Source of the DNA: Brachybacterium sp. P6-10-X1
Lineage (GTDB): Bacteria; Actinomycetota; Actinomycetes; Actinomycetales; Dermabacteraceae
Assembly: GCF_001969445.1 (NCBI RefSeq)
Contig: NZ_CP017297.1
Span: 2,232,001 to 2,296,000 of the forward strand
DNA length: 64,000 nt
Reading direction: 5' to 3'
Shown: piece by piece, positions 16,994 through 25,386 of the stretch
Layout of the letters: each line of letters opens with the position of its first letter
How positions within the stretch are numbered: the stretch's first letter is position 1
Made by a program: the position numbers and the translations under genes
Notes under the pieces: model-generated
Seen by the model: the letters and a program-made list of their open reading frames with translations, nothing else
What the model was told of the DNA's origin: nothing
Database searches by the model: none

Positions 16994-17407
16994 TCAGTAC
17001 GTGGGCACCGGCACCTCGGTGGCGAGCAGCATCGCGAGCGTCGCGAGCAGGATCGCCGCACCGGGACAGAGCAGCACCCGGGCACGGGCACCGCGTCGGC
17101 GCAGGAGCCCCCACCCGCCGAGCACGAGCCCGACGAGAGCCAGGAGGAACGCGAGTCCGGAGACGGCGGTGAACGCCAGCGTGGGCGTGTTCCAGTCGTG
17201 GTGCTCCGTGGCCTCCGCGGCCCCCTCCGGCGGCGGGAGGTCATAGGTGACGCGTGCGGTCAGGACGATGAGCACGGTGAGCAGCGCCGACCACACGGCG
17301 CCCACGGCGCTGAGCAGCACGGCCGCTACCCCGATCGACGTGCGGGCGCTGCCGCGTCCGCTCCGTGCGTCGTCCGCCCCCGTCCCCGGAGCGTCCATGG
17401 GCGTCAC
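16994..17407 (-). CDS. Small four-helix membrane protein, unknown
   Basis: The 137-residue protein has about four hydrophobic segments (starting near residues 24, 78, 96 and 113) and a charged N-terminus. I do not recognise the family. Its GTG start overlaps the stop of the ABC exporter gene (GTGA), so it is the last gene of that operon; an in-frame ATG three codons later is an alternative start. It may be an accessory protein for the exporter, or simply co-expressed. Confidence 0.65.
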   Translation of the reverse strand: MTPMDAPGTGADDARSGRGSARTSIGVAAVLLSAVGAVWSALLTVLIVLTARVTYDLPPPEGAAEATEHHDWNTPTLAFTAVSGLAFLLALVGLVLGGWGLLRRRGARARVLLCPGAAILLATLAMLLATEVPVPTY

Positions 17408-19281
17408 CGCGAGGCCCGGTGGGCCACCCAGGACCGGTGCAGGCCCGCGTAGATGCCGCCGTCGAGCTCGACCAGCTCGTCGTGGGTGCCGTGCTCGACC
17501 AGGTCGCCGTGGTCGAGCACCATGATGCGGTCCGCGCGCTCGGCGGTGGACAGCCGGTGGGCGATGGTGATCGTGGTGCGACCGCGGGCGAGGCCGTCGA
17601 TGGCCTGCTGGAGGCGCACATCGGCCGCGGGGTCGACGGCGCTGGTCGCCTCGTCGAGCACGATCACATCGGGGTCGGCGAGGTAGGCGCGGGCCAGCGC
17701 CACCAGCTGCCGCTCCCCCGCGCTGAGGGACTCGCCGCGCTGGCCGACCGGGGTGTCCAGCCCCTCGGGCAGCTCGTCGGCCCAGGTGCCGAGACCCAGT
17801 TCGTCCAGCGCCCGGCGCATGTCCTCACCCGTCGCCTCCGGCCTGCCGTAGAGGAGATTGCCGGCGACGGTGGTGTCGAAGAGGAAGCCCTCCTGCGGCA
17901 CCATGATCACGCGCGAGCGCAGGGACGAGTACGGGATCAGGTGCAGCGGGATCCCGCCGATGAGCAGCTCGCCGCCGGCAGGGTCCATCATGCGGGTCAG
18001 CAGCTTGGCGAAGGTGGTCTTGCCGCTGCCGGTCTCCCCGACGATCGCGATGCGGCTGCGGGCGGGGAGGTCGACGCTGATGCCGTGCAACACCTCCGGC
18101 CCGGTCGGGTAGGAGTAGCGCAGGTCGCGGATCTCGATGTCCAGCAGACCCTCCGGCAGCGCCGTCGCACCGGGCACGGGCGCGGAGCGGATGCCGGTCT
18201 GGGGGTCGAGGGCACCACCGGGGTCCGCGACGTCGGCCGGGGTGTCGAGCACGCCGAGCACACGACGCCAGCCGGCCACCGCGTTCTGGGCCTGCATCAG
18301 CATCTCGATGCCCATCCGGACGGGCTGGCTGAACAGGGAGACCAGGAAGACGAAGGCGATCACGCCACCGGCGGTGAGGTCCGCACCGGGCAGCGAGATC
18401 CCCAGCACCTCGGTGCCCAGCAGGATCCCGATCACGACCACCACGGCGGTGGCCAGACCGTCGGCCGTCTCCGAGAGGAAGAAGGAGGCGGACTGCGGTT
18501 TCAGCACGGAGAACTGGGCGTCGCGCACGTCGCGGACACGGTCGGTCTGGGTGCGACGGGTACGGGCCTCGATGCCGTAGGCGCGCACGGTGGCGGAGCC
18601 GACCAAGGATTCCGAGACGGCGCCGAGCATGCGGCCGACCTCGGCCCGCACCTGCTGGAACCGCGCCCGGATGCGACGCTGCAGCGTCCCCATGACCAGC
18701 AGGATCGGCAGGTAGCAGATCCACACGACGACCGCCAGCGGCCAGGAGTAGAACACCATCACGACGGTGGCGAGCACGAGCTGCATGCTCATCACCACCA
18801 GCATGATGCCGCCGAAGCTCATGAACTGGCTGACGGTGTCGACGTCGCTGGTCACGCGGGAGACCAGGGCCCCGCGCTGCTCGGTGCCCTGGGTGAGCAG
18901 GGACAGGTCGTGGATGTGGCGGAAGGCGCGCTTGCGCAGGGTGGCGAGCGACGTCTCGGCGAGACGGAACAATCGCCGGTTCATGACGATGTTGGCGAGC
19001 GCGCAGACCAGCAGCACGAGCGCGGCCAGGCCTGCGGCACCGGCGACGAAGGCGATGTTCGGGGTCTCGGGCGCGATGATGCCGCGGTCGAGGATGGCCT
19101 GGACCGCGATCGGCACCACCACCTTGCCGGCGGTGGCGATGACGGCGAGCAGGATCGTGATCCACAGGCCCCGCAGCGCGTCGGGCGTCAGCGCGAGGCC
19201 ACGGCGGACCGTGTGCAGGGCCGACTCGTCGGCGGTGGTCTCGCTGCCCAGGCGGGAGGAGTCGCGGGTGGGTGCGGTCAT
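17404..19281 (-). CDS. Heterodimeric ABC exporter subunit with canonical ATPase site
   Basis: The 625-residue half-transporter has a six-helix domain (residues ~30-330) and an ATPase with Walker A VGETGSGKTT, signature LSAGERQLVALARA and Walker B VIVLDEATSAVD (catalytic Glu present). It overlaps the partner gene by 4 bases. A ~25-residue stretch (ALDPQTGIRSAPVPGATALP) sits between the two domains. It forms the second heterodimeric exporter of the window with the next gene. Substrate unknown. Confidence 0.92.
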   Translation of the reverse strand: MTAPTRDSSRLGSETTADESALHTVRRGLALTPDALRGLWITILLAVIATAGKVVVPIAVQAILDRGIIAPETPNIAFVAGAAGLAALVLLVCALANIVMNRRLFRLAETSLATLRKRAFRHIHDLSLLTQGTEQRGALVSRVTSDVDTVSQFMSFGGIMLVVMSMQLVLATVVMVFYSWPLAVVVWICYLPILLVMGTLQRRIRARFQQVRAEVGRMLGAVSESLVGSATVRAYGIEARTRRTQTDRVRDVRDAQFSVLKPQSASFFLSETADGLATAVVVVIGILLGTEVLGISLPGADLTAGGVIAFVFLVSLFSQPVRMGIEMLMQAQNAVAGWRRVLGVLDTPADVADPGGALDPQTGIRSAPVPGATALPEGLLDIEIRDLRYSYPTGPEVLHGISVDLPARSRIAIVGETGSGKTTFAKLLTRMMDPAGGELLIGGIPLHLIPYSSLRSRVIMVPQEGFLFDTTVAGNLLYGRPEATGEDMRRALDELGLGTWADELPEGLDTPVGQRGESLSAGERQLVALARAYLADPDVIVLDEATSAVDPAADVRLQQAIDGLARGRTTITIAHRLSTAERADRIMVLDHGDLVEHGTHDELVELDGGIYAGLHRSWVAHRASR

Positions 19282-21530
19282 CGGTCCTCCTCCCGGTCGG
19301 GGCCGGAGCGGTCGGGGCCGGAGCGGTCGGGGTCGGCGCTGTCGGGGTCGGCGCTGTCGGGGCCGGCACGGACGTGGTCGGCGCGATCACCGTCGGCCCA
19401 GCTCTCCTCGCAGTCCTCGGCCATCGCCGTGTCGTCCTCGTGGCGCAAGCGGCTGGTGCCGTGGCGCTCCACGGCGTCGGCGACGGTGCGAGCACGCTGG
19501 GCGGGAACGGCGACCGACGGATCGGGACCGTCGCTGGGCGGAGGACCCGAGGATTCCAGCAGGTTGTGGCTGATCGCGGCCTCGTCGTACGCGTCGACCA
19601 GGAAGCGGTAGCCCTCGCTGCGTCCACGCAGCTCCTCGTGGGTCCCGGATCCGGCGACGCGGCCGTGGTCGAGGAAGACGACCTGGTCGGCCAGGGAGAT
19701 GGTGGATTTGCGGTAGGCGATCAGCAGCAGGGTGGAGGAGGTCATCTCGCGGCGGATCCCGTCGAGGATCGCCAGCTCCACGCTGGGATCGCAGGCGCTG
19801 GTGGCGTCGTCGAGGATCAGCAGACGCGGTCGACGGGCCAGCGCCCGGGCCAGAGCGATGCGCTGTCGCTGACCGCCGGAGAGCGAGCCGCCGCGCTCGC
19901 CCAGCTCGGTGTCCAGCCCCTCGGGCAGGGCGTCGACGAAGGTCTCGGCCTGAGCGATGCGCAGCGCCCAGCGCACCGTGTCCTCGTCGATGTCGTCGCC
20001 GAGGGTGACGTTCCAGCGCACGGTCTCGTCGAAGACGAAGGCCTGCTGCAGCACGAGGGCGACGTCGGCGGTCAGCGCGTCGGCCGTGAGCGAGCGCAGG
20101 TCCGCACCGTCCAGGCGCACCGCGCCGGAGGTGGGATGGACGAGCCCGGCGGTGAGCAGGGCGAGCGTGGACTTCCCGGAGCCGGTGGCGCCGACGACGG
20201 CGAGCACGCGGGTGCCGGCGGTGGGATCAGCGCGCAGGCTGACCTCGCTCAGCGCCTCGGAGGTGCGCACGTGGTCCCCGACGTCCGCACCCTGCCCCAG
20301 GATGACCTGCGCGGGGTCGTCGCGGTAGACGAAAGTGGCCTCGTCCAGGGTGAGCACGCCCGGCCCCTCGGGCAGCGGATCGGGGCCGTAGCCGCGCTCC
20401 TCGGTGACGTCGAGGATCTGCTGGACGCGGCCGCCGCCGACGACGGTGCGGGAGAGGTCGCCCAGTACCCAGCCGAAGGAGCGGATCGGCAGCGCCATCA
20501 GCGTGAACAGGTAGGAGACCTCGACCAGCTGCCCCGTGGTCAGGTGGCCGTCGCCGATCCGCCAGGCGCCGAGCACCGCGACCGCGAGGATGCCCAGGTT
20601 GGGCAGGGCGTCGATCAGCGGGTCGAACCAGCCACGGACGTAGCCGAAGCGGATGCCGGCCTCGCGCAGGTCGTCGGCGGCACGGTCGAACCGCTTCTCC
20701 TCGACGTCCTCGCGGCCCAGGGACTTGACCACGTTCGCCCCGTCGAAGGACTCGTGGGCGATCTCGGCGACCTCGGCGCGCAGCTGCTGGGAGCGCACGG
20801 CGATCGGGGTCGCGAATCGCTGCAGCAGCACGTTGAGGATGATCAGCAGCACGATCAGCGCGAGCATGACCAGCAGGATCACCGGGTCGATGCGGGCCAC
20901 GACCACCGTGGCATACGCCAGCATCACGATCGTGGACAGCGCGAAGGGGAAGGGCGCCATCGCGAAGAAGGTGGCCTCGACGTCGGCGTAGACCGAGCTC
21001 AGCAGCGTGCCGGTGGACTGGCGGCGGTGCCACAGCAGCGGCACCTTGGCGTACACCGCGGCGAGTCGCTCCCGGTACAGGCCGAACAGCTCGAACTGGG
21101 CGGCGGCGGCGAACACGCGGCGGGCCATCACGCTGACGGCGCGGACCACGGCGATGCCGAGGATGGCCAGGCCGCCGGCGAGGACCAGGCCCAGCTCCGG
21201 GGCGCCGCCGGCGAAGGAGGGCACGATGACGTCCTCGGTGACGCGGCCGATGATCGCGGAGGTCGCGATCTGCAGCAGCGCGAAGGCGGTGGCGCCGAGC
21301 ACCGCCAGGATGAACCAGGTGCGCTGTTCCCACGAGCCCTTCAGCAGGCGCTTGAGGCCCGGGACCAGCACGGCGGGATGCTGGCGGTCCAGATTCGAGA
21401 TCGGCCGCTCGGGACCGGCCGACGGGGTGGGGTCGCCGGTGGTGCGGGCCGAGGGGTCGGCCGTGGTGGTCGCGCCGGTCCTGCCGGTCGCGGTGCGGGG
21501 GCTGTCGGGGCGCGGGGTCGGGGCGGTCAT
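19278..21530 (-). CDS. Heterodimeric ABC exporter subunit with degenerate ATPase site
   Basis: The 750-residue half-transporter has a ~65-residue Pro/Thr-rich N-terminus, six helices, and an ATPase with Walker A VGATGSGKST, signature LSGGQRQRIALARAL and Walker B LLILDDATSACD, in which the catalytic Glu is Asp. The C-terminus is a ~130-residue acidic tail ending in five-residue repeats (PDSAD, PDRSG). The ATG overlaps the stop of the DUF456 gene (ATGA), so DUF456, both ABC subunits and the small membrane protein form one operon. Confidence 0.92.
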   Translation of the reverse strand: MTAPTPRPDSPRTATGRTGATTTADPSARTTGDPTPSAGPERPISNLDRQHPAVLVPGLKRLLKGSWEQRTWFILAVLGATAFALLQIATSAIIGRVTEDVIVPSFAGGAPELGLVLAGGLAILGIAVVRAVSVMARRVFAAAAQFELFGLYRERLAAVYAKVPLLWHRRQSTGTLLSSVYADVEATFFAMAPFPFALSTIVMLAYATVVVARIDPVILLVMLALIVLLIILNVLLQRFATPIAVRSQQLRAEVAEIAHESFDGANVVKSLGREDVEEKRFDRAADDLREAGIRFGYVRGWFDPLIDALPNLGILAVAVLGAWRIGDGHLTTGQLVEVSYLFTLMALPIRSFGWVLGDLSRTVVGGGRVQQILDVTEERGYGPDPLPEGPGVLTLDEATFVYRDDPAQVILGQGADVGDHVRTSEALSEVSLRADPTAGTRVLAVVGATGSGKSTLALLTAGLVHPTSGAVRLDGADLRSLTADALTADVALVLQQAFVFDETVRWNVTLGDDIDEDTVRWALRIAQAETFVDALPEGLDTELGERGGSLSGGQRQRIALARALARRPRLLILDDATSACDPSVELAILDGIRREMTSSTLLLIAYRKSTISLADQVVFLDHGRVAGSGTHEELRGRSEGYRFLVDAYDEAAISHNLLESSGPPPSDGPDPSVAVPAQRARTVADAVERHGTSRLRHEDDTAMAEDCEESWADGDRADHVRAGPDSADPDSADPDRSGPDRSGPDREEDR
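19294..19368. repeat. 15-bp tandem repeat, five copies, inside ABC gene 3' end
   Basis: Units such as CGGTCGGGGCCGGAG repeat five times with a few substitutions. In the coding strand they give the pentapeptides PDSAD/PDRSG at the C-terminus of the ABC subunit. Confidence 0.8.
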
Positions 21531-22036
21531 GCCGTGACGAAATGGGTGACGACAGCGACCGCGAACACGATCGTGGACGCCATGGCGAGCGAGAACTCGA
21601 TCAGGATTCCCAGGCCCAGCGCCTTCATGGCGATCCACGCGGAGCTCAAGCCCTTCTTCGCGTCCTTCTTCCGCAGCGCCTCGGCGATGTACAGCCCGAT
21701 GACGAACCCGATCGGCAGGCCCAGGAAAGGGATCACGAAGATGCCGATGATGCCGCTGGCGATCCCGACGTAGATCGGCCACATCGGCACCTCGGCGCGG
21801 TGCAGGGTGCGGCCGGTGAGGACGTAGCTCGTGGTCATGCCGATCGCACCGAGGACCAGGATGATCCCGAACGCCACCCAGGAGGTCCAGCCGCCGATCA
21901 CGATCGCCCAGATCAGCGTCGCGATCACCAGCGTGATGGTGCCGGGCAGCACGGGCACGATGATCCCGACCAGGCCGACGATGTACGCCAGACCGACCAG
22001 CACGGTCACGATGATCTGGACGGTGAGGGAGTCCAC
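21527..22036 (-). CDS. DUF456 membrane protein
   Basis: The 169-residue protein has about five membrane helices and the DUF456 pattern with VGIIVPVLPGTI near the start and FGIILVLGAIG in the middle. Its function is unknown. The GTG at 22036 is preceded by GGAGGA at good spacing, which decides the start. It is the first gene of the operon with the second ABC exporter. A TAGGAT box at 22106-22111 may be the promoter -10. Confidence 0.85.
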   Translation of the reverse strand: MDSLTVQIIVTVLVGLAYIVGLVGIIVPVLPGTITLVIATLIWAIVIGGWTSWVAFGIILVLGAIGMTTSYVLTGRTLHRAEVPMWPIYVGIASGIIGIFVIPFLGLPIGFVIGLYIAEALRKKDAKKGLSSAWIAMKALGLGILIEFSLAMASTIVFAVAVVTHFVTA

Positions 22037-22253
22037 GGGTCCTCCGGGAGAAGCAGGGATGGGGCGCTGACGGCCGACGGGCAAGCGCTGTACCGGGCCT
22101 GGACCATCCTATCGGCGCGCACCCGCACGCGGTGAACCGGTCAAGGAGTCACGCGTCCCCACGTCCCGATCGGGTCCGACGGAGCACCGCCGGCCCCACG
22201 AGCCGCACCCCGCCCGGTCGCGCCCCGGCTCGAGCCGCCCGGGCCCCGCGGCG

Positions 22254-22580
22254 TCAGACCAGATTCACCAGGGCGACGAAGGTCAGGGTGCCCAGGCCCA
22301 CGCTGATCAGGGTTCGCCGACCGCCCAGCAGATGCGCCGCGACGGTCACGGCGGTCGCGGCGACGGCGGGGACGATCCGGTCGGGTTCGGCGTCGATCGA
22401 GGTGCGCAGGGTCGAGACGGTGAGGATCGCGAGGATCCCCACCGGCATCCACACGGCCATCACGCCGACGAACCAGGAGTCCCGCAGGGGGCCGAGGATC
22501 GCGAAGGGCGCGGCCCGCAGGGCGAAGGTGATGCCCAGTCCGATCACCATGACGGCCAGGAAGTACCAGGTCTCAGGCAT
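22254..22580 (-). CDS. azlD: AzlD-type branched-chain amino acid exporter small subunit
   Basis: The 108-residue protein has four hydrophobic segments and the AzlD pattern ALRAAPFAILGPLRDSWFV (the conserved RxxP near residue 22). With AzlC it exports branched-chain amino acids (known for BrnFE of Corynebacterium and AzlCD of Bacillus). It overlaps azlC by 8 bases. Confidence 0.9.
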   Translation of the reverse strand: MPETWYFLAVMVIGLGITFALRAAPFAILGPLRDSWFVGVMAVWMPVGILAILTVSTLRTSIDAEPDRIVPAVAATAVTVAAHLLGGRRTLISVGLGTLTFVALVNLV

Positions 22581-23547
22581 TGCCGGCTCCGGTGCCGCTG
22601 GCTCCCGAGCTTCCGGCGCCGGCGCCGCTGGCTCCTGCGCTGCCGGCTCCGGTATCGCTCTCTCGGGTATCGCTGTCTCCCGCAGAGACCGACGCCTTCC
22701 GCGCAGTGAGCAGGCAGCGCAGCACGAGCAGGGCCACGAACCCCAGCAGGCCGACGAACAGCGCCGAGTCCGGGACCAGCACCAGGGCGAGGCCGAGCGC
22801 CAGGCCGGCCAGCACCACGGAGGGGATCTCGCGGCGGGACCGACAGGCGTCCAGGGTGAGGGTGATGAACAGGGCGCAGAGCGCGAACTCGAGGCCCTCG
22901 ATCCGGGTGGGCAGCACCGAGGCGATCGCGACGCCGACGAGGCCGCCTCCCACCCAGTAGCTCTGGAAGGCCAGCTGCATCGCGACCAGGCGTGCCCCGG
23001 TCCAGGTGCCGGGGCGGGAGGCCGCGACGGCGTAGGCCTCGTCGATCAGGGCATAGACGGAGTAGAGCCGCGCGAGCGGATGGCGCACGACCCGCAGCGG
23101 GAAGGAGAAGGCGTAGAAGACGTGCCGGAAGTTCACCAGCACCGCGGTCAGGGCGATGGTCGCCAGCGGGGTCCCGGCCGCCATCAGGCCCACCAGCAGC
23201 AGCTCGACGGAGCCGGAGAACAGGAAGAGCGACAGCCCCGGGGCGACCCACCACGGCAGGCCGGTCTGGACCACGAGCAGTCCGAAGGCGATGCCGATGG
23301 GGAACATGCCCAGGCCCGCCGCGACGGAGAGACGGATGCCGGTGACGATCTCCCGGCGACGCGTCGGCGTGCCCGGGGCGCCACCGACTCCCGGCGCCCG
23401 GTCGACCCCAGCGACGCCGGGCGCACCGACGCCGCCCATCATGCCGACCCTCGGGACGTCCGACGGGAGGCCGTCGGCCGCCGGCGCGTCCCTCGCGCAC
23501 GGGTCGGCGGCCGCTCCGGGCCGACGCGCGATACTCAGATCCGTCAT
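22573..23547 (-). CDS. azlC: AzlC-type branched-chain amino acid exporter large subunit
   Basis: The 324-residue protein has a ~55-residue Ala/Gly/Pro-rich N-terminus, then the AzlC core with GMFPIGIAFGLLV, FSGSVELLLVG and NFRHVFYAFSFP, typical of this family, and about seven helices. The C-terminus is a Gly/Ala/Ser repeat (GASGAGAGSS). The start ATG is preceded by AATGAT at 6 bases, so it may be leaderless. It is divergent from an Lrp-type regulator, as for brnFE in Corynebacterium, which suggests induction by Lrp with leucine or methionine (inference). Confidence 0.9.
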   Translation of the reverse strand: MTDLSIARRPGAAADPCARDAPAADGLPSDVPRVGMMGGVGAPGVAGVDRAPGVGGAPGTPTRRREIVTGIRLSVAAGLGMFPIGIAFGLLVVQTGLPWWVAPGLSLFLFSGSVELLLVGLMAAGTPLATIALTAVLVNFRHVFYAFSFPLRVVRHPLARLYSVYALIDEAYAVAASRPGTWTGARLVAMQLAFQSYWVGGGLVGVAIASVLPTRIEGLEFALCALFITLTLDACRSRREIPSVVLAGLALGLALVLVPDSALFVGLLGFVALLVLRCLLTARKASVSAGDSDTRESDTGAGSAGASGAGAGSSGASGTGAGNA

Positions 23548-23607
23548 GCTGCAATCATTCCAAGACTCGCCCGCCAGCGGGTTGCGAGATTGCGGGTCCG
23601 CGGCGGC

Positions 23608-23613
23608 TATGAT
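23608..23613 (+). promoter_or_regulatory. -10 box TATGAT for leaderless lrp-type gene
   Basis: TATGAT is followed by 7 bases and the ATG at 23621. Two earlier in-frame ATGs (23609, 23612) overlap the box and are unlikely starts. Confidence 0.6.
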
Positions 23614-23620
23614 GCAACAG

Positions 23621-24112
23621 ATGAGCTTGGATGACGTCGATCGCGCAATCATTGATCACCTGCGCGAGGACGGACGCCTGTCGAACGTCGCCCTGGCCGA
23701 GAAGGTGCACCTCACGCCGGGCCCCTGTCTGCGCCGGGTGCAGCGGTTGGAGGCGGACGGCGTGATCCTCGGGTACTCGGCGCAGGTGGACCCCGCCGCG
23801 CTGGATCAGGCCTTCGAGGTGATCCTCGATGTCGAGCTGACGGCGTATGACCGCGGCACCGTCGAGCACTTCGAGACGACGGTGGCCGCCTTCGACGAGG
23901 TCGTCGAGCTGTACCGGCTGTTCGGCGCCCCCGACTACTTCGTGCGGGTGGCCGTGAGCGATCTCGAGGCCTACGAGCACTTCCTCACCGAGCAGATCAT
24001 CACCATCGCCGGGGTCGCCAAGATCTCCTCGCGATTCGCGATGAAGGTGCTCAAGAGCCAGCGGCCGGCCCGCGCTCGACCGTCCTCCGATCCACCATCG
24101 TCGCGCCGCTGA
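23621..24112 (+). CDS. lrp: Lrp/AsnC family transcriptional regulator
   Basis: The 163-residue protein has the Lrp N-terminal helix-turn-helix (DRAIIDHLREDGRLSNVALA then PGPCLRRVQRLEADGVILGY) and the RAM ligand-binding domain with VELYRLFGAPDYFVRVAVSD. It is divergent from azlCD, 73 bases from the azlC start, so it most likely regulates that exporter in response to branched-chain amino acids. The gene end overlaps the convergent RDD-like gene by 62 bases. Confidence 0.92.
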   Translation: MSLDDVDRAIIDHLREDGRLSNVALAEKVHLTPGPCLRRVQRLEADGVILGYSAQVDPAALDQAFEVILDVELTAYDRGTVEHFETTVAAFDEVVELYRLFGAPDYFVRVAVSDLEAYEHFLTEQIITIAGVAKISSRFAMKVLKSQRPARARPSSDPPSSRR

Positions 24113-24593
24113 TCAGACCGGACAGTCCGCGAGGATCGACCAGCAGCACCACGGCGATGGTCCCCAGCGTCACCGCGGCGGTCGCCGCACCGCTCAGCGA
24201 GGGCAGCAGGGGCAGGTGCGCGGCGGCGAAGAGATCGGCGAGACCCGGGGCGATCGCGTACACGCCGGCCACCGGCAGGGCGCGCAGCAGGCGCTGGCGG
24301 AGACTGCCCCGTCGGCCGTTCCAGGTGGGGCGGATGCCGACCAGCCGCTGGCCGGGCGAGGCCCCGCTGCCCCGGAGCGCCGGCAGCACCACGGTCACCA
24401 GCGCTCCCAGTCCGATGGCCGCCGGGCGCAGCAGCTCCGCACCGGGGACGAGCGGCGTCGGCAGCTCCCGCTCCCCGGTGGCGAGTGTCCACGTCAGCGC
24501 CACGGCGAGGACGGCGACCATGGTCAGCATCGCGGGCAGGAGGGTGATCAGCGCGTGCCGCCGACCAGGGCGAAGGGGATCTGCCAGGTCCAC
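24051..24593 (-). CDS. RDD-like membrane protein
   Basis: The 180-residue protein (GTG start) has four hydrophobic segments and a central GQRLVGIRPTWNGRRGSLRQ followed by LLRALPV, resembling the GxxxxGxxVv..dGxxxxxxxxxxR pattern of RDD family proteins. The function is unknown. A GTG at 24695 would lengthen it by 34 Arg-rich residues and overlap the upstream gene; I prefer 24593 because a CATGAT box lies 6 bases before it. The start remains uncertain. Its 3' end overlaps the end of the lrp gene on the other strand. Confidence 0.6.
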   Translation of the reverse strand: MDLADPLRPGRRHALITLLPAMLTMVAVLAVALTWTLATGERELPTPLVPGAELLRPAAIGLGALVTVVLPALRGSGASPGQRLVGIRPTWNGRRGSLRQRLLRALPVAGVYAIAPGLADLFAAAHLPLLPSLSGAATAAVTLGTIAVVLLVDPRGLSGLISGATMVDRRTVERGPAAGS

Positions 24594-24660
24594 GTCTCGA
24601 TCATGGGGCAGTCTGTCGCGGCCGGCGCAGGAAGCGGATCCACCTGGGGTCCGATCACGG

Positions 24661-25281
24661 TCATACCGTCGGGGGAACCGTCGCGGACCGGTCACGGTCG
24701 AGCCACATGGGCTGCAGGGCGGGGCCCTGCTCGGGCAGTCGGATCGGCTCGCCGTGGTCGCGGAATCCGTGCCGTGCGTAGAGGGAGCGGTTCTGCGGCG
24801 TGGACGCCTCCAGATGCACGGGCAGACCGAGCTCGCCCGCCCGGGCCGTTCCCGACGCGATCATCGCTCCTCCTGCCCCCTGTCCACGATGCTCCGGCAG
24901 CACGGCCATGGAGGACAGGGACAGATGCGCGGTGCTGGGCCGCCGGGCCTCGGTGGCGTCGTGGGCCGCCGCCAGGCGGCGTGCCACCGGATCATCCCCG
25001 GGCTGGGGTGCGGCCGCCTCGGAACGGCTCGTGCGCGGGATCCAGATCGAGGCGCCGATCGGCTCATCCGCGCCGGAGACGGCGAGGACCAGGGCTTCGG
25101 CCTCGATGGCCGCGGCCAGCGAGGTGTCGAACATGCTGCGCATGGACGCACGCCGCGTCGCAGGGTCGGGCAGGACCCAGGTGATCACGGCCTCGTCCGC
25201 GAACGCCGCGACGCACAGCGCCGTCACCTGGTCGAGCTCGGAGGTCATGGCGAGTCGTGTCGTGGTGGCCGGTACGGTCAT
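24661..25281 (-). CDS. GNAT family N-acetyltransferase
   Basis: The 206-residue protein has the acetyl-CoA binding motif LPEHRGQGAGGAMI at about residues 140-153, preceded by LSSMAV and followed by the NRSLYARHGFRDHG segment typical of GNAT enzymes. The start has AAGGAG at 6 bases. The acceptor substrate is unknown. It is divergent from the TetR-type gene, which could regulate it. Confidence 0.88.
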   Translation of the reverse strand: MTVPATTTRLAMTSELDQVTALCVAAFADEAVITWVLPDPATRRASMRSMFDTSLAAAIEAEALVLAVSGADEPIGASIWIPRTSRSEAAAPQPGDDPVARRLAAAHDATEARRPSTAHLSLSSMAVLPEHRGQGAGGAMIASGTARAGELGLPVHLEASTPQNRSLYARHGFRDHGEPIRLPEQGPALQPMWLDRDRSATVPPTV

Positions 25282-25341
25282 GTGCGCTCCTTGCGAAGGT
25301 CGGGGTCCGGCCTTCAGGGTCACCCACCACCGGCATCCCTC

Positions 25342-25363
25342 TACAGTGGTTTCGTCACACGAA
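25342..25363 (+). promoter_or_regulatory. -10 TACAGT with palindromic operator for TetR-type gene
   Basis: A TACAGT box (25342-25347) is followed by TTCGTCACACGAA (25351-25363), a perfect 5-bp inverted repeat with a 3-base centre. It lies at the expected transcription start, 24 bases before the ATG, and is a good candidate for autorepression. Confidence 0.5.
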
Positions 25364-25386
25364 GCGTGCGTCGAAAGGTCGTCGTC

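Noticed and set aside
19272..21773. An 833-codon open frame on the plus strand
   Set aside because: It is antisense to the ABC exporter subunit; the Gly/Asp-rich translation is a shadow.
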